Program-made: the position numbers and the translations under genes
Assembly (NCBI GenBank): GCA_049516635.1
Contig: JBEKSX010000076.1
Coordinates: 1 to 14,776, forward strand
Direction: 5' to 3'
Origin: JBEKSX01 sp049516635
Lineage (GTDB): Bacteria; Bacteroidota; Ignavibacteria; Tepidaquicellales; OLB5
Length of the DNA: 14,776 nt
Shown here: piece by piece, positions 12,656-14,776 of the stretch
Numbering within the stretch: position 1 is the first letter of the stretch
Layout: each line of letters opens with the position of its first letter
The notes under the pieces: model-generated
The model's database searches: none
Told to the model about the DNA's origin: nothing
What the model saw: the letters and a program-made list of their open reading frames with translations, nothing else

Positions 12656-14776
12656 ATGATTCCATTCATGACAAGACCTAACAGATTGATCACCGAAAAA
12701 AGTCCTTACTTGCTTCAGCATGCATATAATCCCGTGGACTGGTACCCATGGGGTGAGGAGGCATTCGAAAAAGCGAAGAAGGAGGATAAGCCGATTTTTC
12801 TTTCCATAGGATATTCCACATGCTACTGGTGCCACGTAATGGAGCGCGAAGTGTTCGAACATGACGATATGGCAGAGCTGATGAACAAATATTTCGTTTC
12901 CATCAAAGTCGACAAGGAAGAACGTCCCGATGTGGACAGGATATATATGTCTGCTCTGCAATCCATGACGGGTTCCGGCGGCTGGCCAATGTCCATGTTC
13001 CTCACTCCCGATTTGAAACCGTTTTACGGGGCAACTTACATCCCTCCCGAATCCAGATACGGTATGCCTGGTTTTCCCGAACTTATCACCGAAATACACA
13101 ATGCCTGGCTGAACAGAAGAGAAGAGATAATCAAATCAGGAGATAACATCATCAATTATCTTAATAGAGCTTTCAGCTCTACAGATAAAAGCTCAAATAT
13201 TGACCGTTCATTATTCCCTAAAGCTTTTGAGCTTTTCAAATCTCAGTATGATGCCGGGTACGGTGGATTCGGGGGTGCACCTAAATTCCCTAGACCCGTT
13301 GTGTTCAACTTTCTTTTTCGAATGTACAAAACATTGAACGATGAAGATGCGAAACGCATGGTCATTGATACACTGCGGAAAATGTTTGACGGAGGAATTC
13401 ACGATCATCTAGGTGGAGGTTTCCACAGGTATTCAGTAGACAGGTTCTGGCGTGTTCCCCACTTTGAGAAAATGCTCTATGACCAGGCTCAGCTCACATC
13501 GATTTATTCCGATGCTTACAGATTGACCAGGGACGATTCATTCGCCGATGCAGTAAAGGATATTTTACATTATGTCCAAACAAAATTAACCGATAAGCAC
13601 GGCGGGTTCTATTCTGCTGAGGATGCCGAGAGCGCACCTGATCCCTCACACCCTGAGAAGAAAGAAGAAGGTGCTTTTTATGTATGGAAGAAAGATGAGA
13701 TTGATAAAATCCTCGGACCCCAAAGAACAAAAGTATTTTGTTATTACTTCGGTATAGGTGAAAGAGGAAATGTCCCAGCTTCATCTGACACTCATAATGT
13801 ATTTACTGATAAAAATATTTTATACATTCTGTACTCGATCCCCGATACTGCCAATAAATTCAGTTTAGATGAAATTAAAGTGAAAAAAATAATATTTGAA
13901 TCAAACAAATTATTATTTGATGCGAGGGAAAAAAGACCCCATCCTCACCTTGATGATAAGATACTGACCTCATGGAACGGGATGATGATTTCCGGTTTTG
14001 CGTGTGCATATAGGGCACTCCAGGACCCCGGTTATCTTAATTCTGCCCAACAAAGCGCAGATTTCATTCTATCAAAGCTTTATGACCGAACCCGTAAGAT
14101 TTTGTTTCACAGGTACAGAGACGGCGAATCACGATTCGAGGGAACTCTGGAAGATTACGCATTTTACGTACAGGGTTTGATAGACCTGTACGAAGCTTGC
14201 TTCTCAGAAAAGTATCTCGAATCCGCGGTTGAACTGACCGAATTAATGATATCATATTTCTATGATAAAGAAAACGGAGGATTTTTCGATACAACCGGAC
14301 AAGACAAAAGCGTTATCATTCGCACGAAGGAAGAATACGATTCTGCAGAACCCTCCGGTAATTCGGTTGCAGTTCTAAATCTCCTGCGATTATCCCATTT
14401 CACAGAAAATAATGAATTTTTCAAAAAAGCCGAAAGAACGCTGAATTATTTCTCCACTAGGATCTCCGATAATCCTTATTCCATGCCGGGAATGCTGTGC
14501 AGTGCTGATTTCTATTTCGATAAAACGAAACAGATAATTATTTCAGGTGAGCGAGAATCCGAACAGACCAAAGAATTAATAGAAGAAGTAAACAAACATT
14601 ATTTACCAAACAGCATTTTGATTCATGCAGAACCTGGTCATCAGTATAAATTGATGCCCTTTCTTAATTCGATTATTGTAGATTCAAAGATCTCTTCTGC
14701 TTATGTTTGTGAGAACTATACCTGCAAACTGCCTGTTTCAAGTGCCGAGGAATTGAGAAAGATTATTGAAGAATAG
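12656..14776 (+). CDS. DUF255 thioredoxin-like / six-hairpin glycosidase-fold protein (YyaL/SSP411 family)
   Basis: A complete 706-residue cytosolic protein whose TAG is the last codon of the window. Residues about 7-170 are the DUF255 thioredoxin-like domain: SPYLLQHAYNPVDWYPWG (16-33), the redox-type CYWCH (56-60, Cys56 and Cys59), ERPDVDRIYM (89-98) and GSGGWPMSMFLTPD (106-119). The rest is an alpha/alpha-barrel like that of N-acylglucosamine 2-epimerases and unsaturated glucuronyl hydrolases: GYGGFGGAPKFPRP (201-214), HDHLGGGFHRYSVD (249-262), VPHFEKMLYDQAQL (267-280), FYSAEDAES (318-326), DDKILTSWNG (433-442). It ends with the family's C-x4-C-x2-P (Cys685, Cys690). Length is near the usual 670-700. 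Biochemical function is unestablished; human SPATA20 is a homologue. The start is ATG 12656; an in-frame ATG at 12668 is equally possible. There is no Shine-Dalgarno. Confidence 0.95.
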   Translation: MIPFMTRPNRLITEKSPYLLQHAYNPVDWYPWGEEAFEKAKKEDKPIFLSIGYSTCYWCHVMEREVFEHDDMAELMNKYFVSIKVDKEERPDVDRIYMSALQSMTGSGGWPMSMFLTPDLKPFYGATYIPPESRYGMPGFPELITEIHNAWLNRREEIIKSGDNIINYLNRAFSSTDKSSNIDRSLFPKAFELFKSQYDAGYGGFGGAPKFPRPVVFNFLFRMYKTLNDEDAKRMVIDTLRKMFDGGIHDHLGGGFHRYSVDRFWRVPHFEKMLYDQAQLTSIYSDAYRLTRDDSFADAVKDILHYVQTKLTDKHGGFYSAEDAESAPDPSHPEKKEEGAFYVWKKDEIDKILGPQRTKVFCYYFGIGERGNVPASSDTHNVFTDKNILYILYSIPDTANKFSLDEIKVKKIIFESNKLLFDAREKRPHPHLDDKILTSWNGMMISGFACAYRALQDPGYLNSAQQSADFILSKLYDRTRKILFHRYRDGESRFEGTLEDYAFYVQGLIDLYEACFSEKYLESAVELTELMISYFYDKENGGFFDTTGQDKSVIIRTKEEYDSAEPSGNSVAVLNLLRLSHFTENNEFFKKAERTLNYFSTRISDNPYSMPGMLCSADFYFDKTKQIIISGERESEQTKELIEEVNKHYLPNSILIHAEPGHQYKLMPFLNSIIVDSKISSAYVCENYTCKLPVSSAEELRKIIEE

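Overview
The window carries twelve confident protein genes, and everything fits a member of the Bacteroidota/Ignavibacteriota side of the FCB group (inference). DNA is AT-rich, most genes lack a Shine-Dalgarno sequence, and two upstream regions hold a TTG/TTTG + TAnnTTTG promoter of the Bacteroidota type. Lipoprotein and outer-membrane beta-barrel signals show a Gram-negative envelope. No rRNA, tRNA, CRISPR array or insertion sequence was seen.

Left part (189-3803, + strand): a three-gene envelope-glycan cassette. It encodes a short TPR plus beta-barrel outer-membrane protein, a membrane family-2 glycosyltransferase closely resembling the core of E. coli NfrB, and a non-hydrolysing UDP-GlcNAc 2-epimerase (WecB/NfrC type). 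In E. coli the same three functions (NfrA, NfrB, WecB) make the glycan receptor of phage N4. Here they are adjacent and trimmed: the NfrA-like protein is about a third of the E. coli length, and the NfrB-like protein ends where the E. coli protein goes on into its c-di-GMP-binding MshEN domain. This is the most interesting locus in the window. A secreted alpha/beta hydrolase of the CocE/NonD type (3880-5478, - strand) converges on it.

Middle (5479-9176): a 410-bp divergent intergenic region, a small outer-membrane beta-barrel protein with an unusually strong ribosome binding site, then a tight purC-psd-pssA run. The first makes SAICAR in purine synthesis; the other two form the phosphatidylserine to phosphatidylethanolamine route (pssA acts first, psd second). 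psd and pssA overlap by 4 nt.

Right part (9173-14776): an IscS/NifS-type cysteine desulfurase on the - strand whose stop codon overlaps that of pssA, a quinone-linked dihydroorotate dehydrogenase (pyrD), a class I SAM methyltransferase on the - strand, a possible 50-residue basic protein upstream of it, and a full-length DUF255 thioredoxin-like/six-hairpin protein ending on the last base. Apart from the glycan cassette these are ordinary housekeeping genes. The other points of interest are palindromic intergenic elements at 13-57, 5820-5838, 11565-11578 and 12588-12613.
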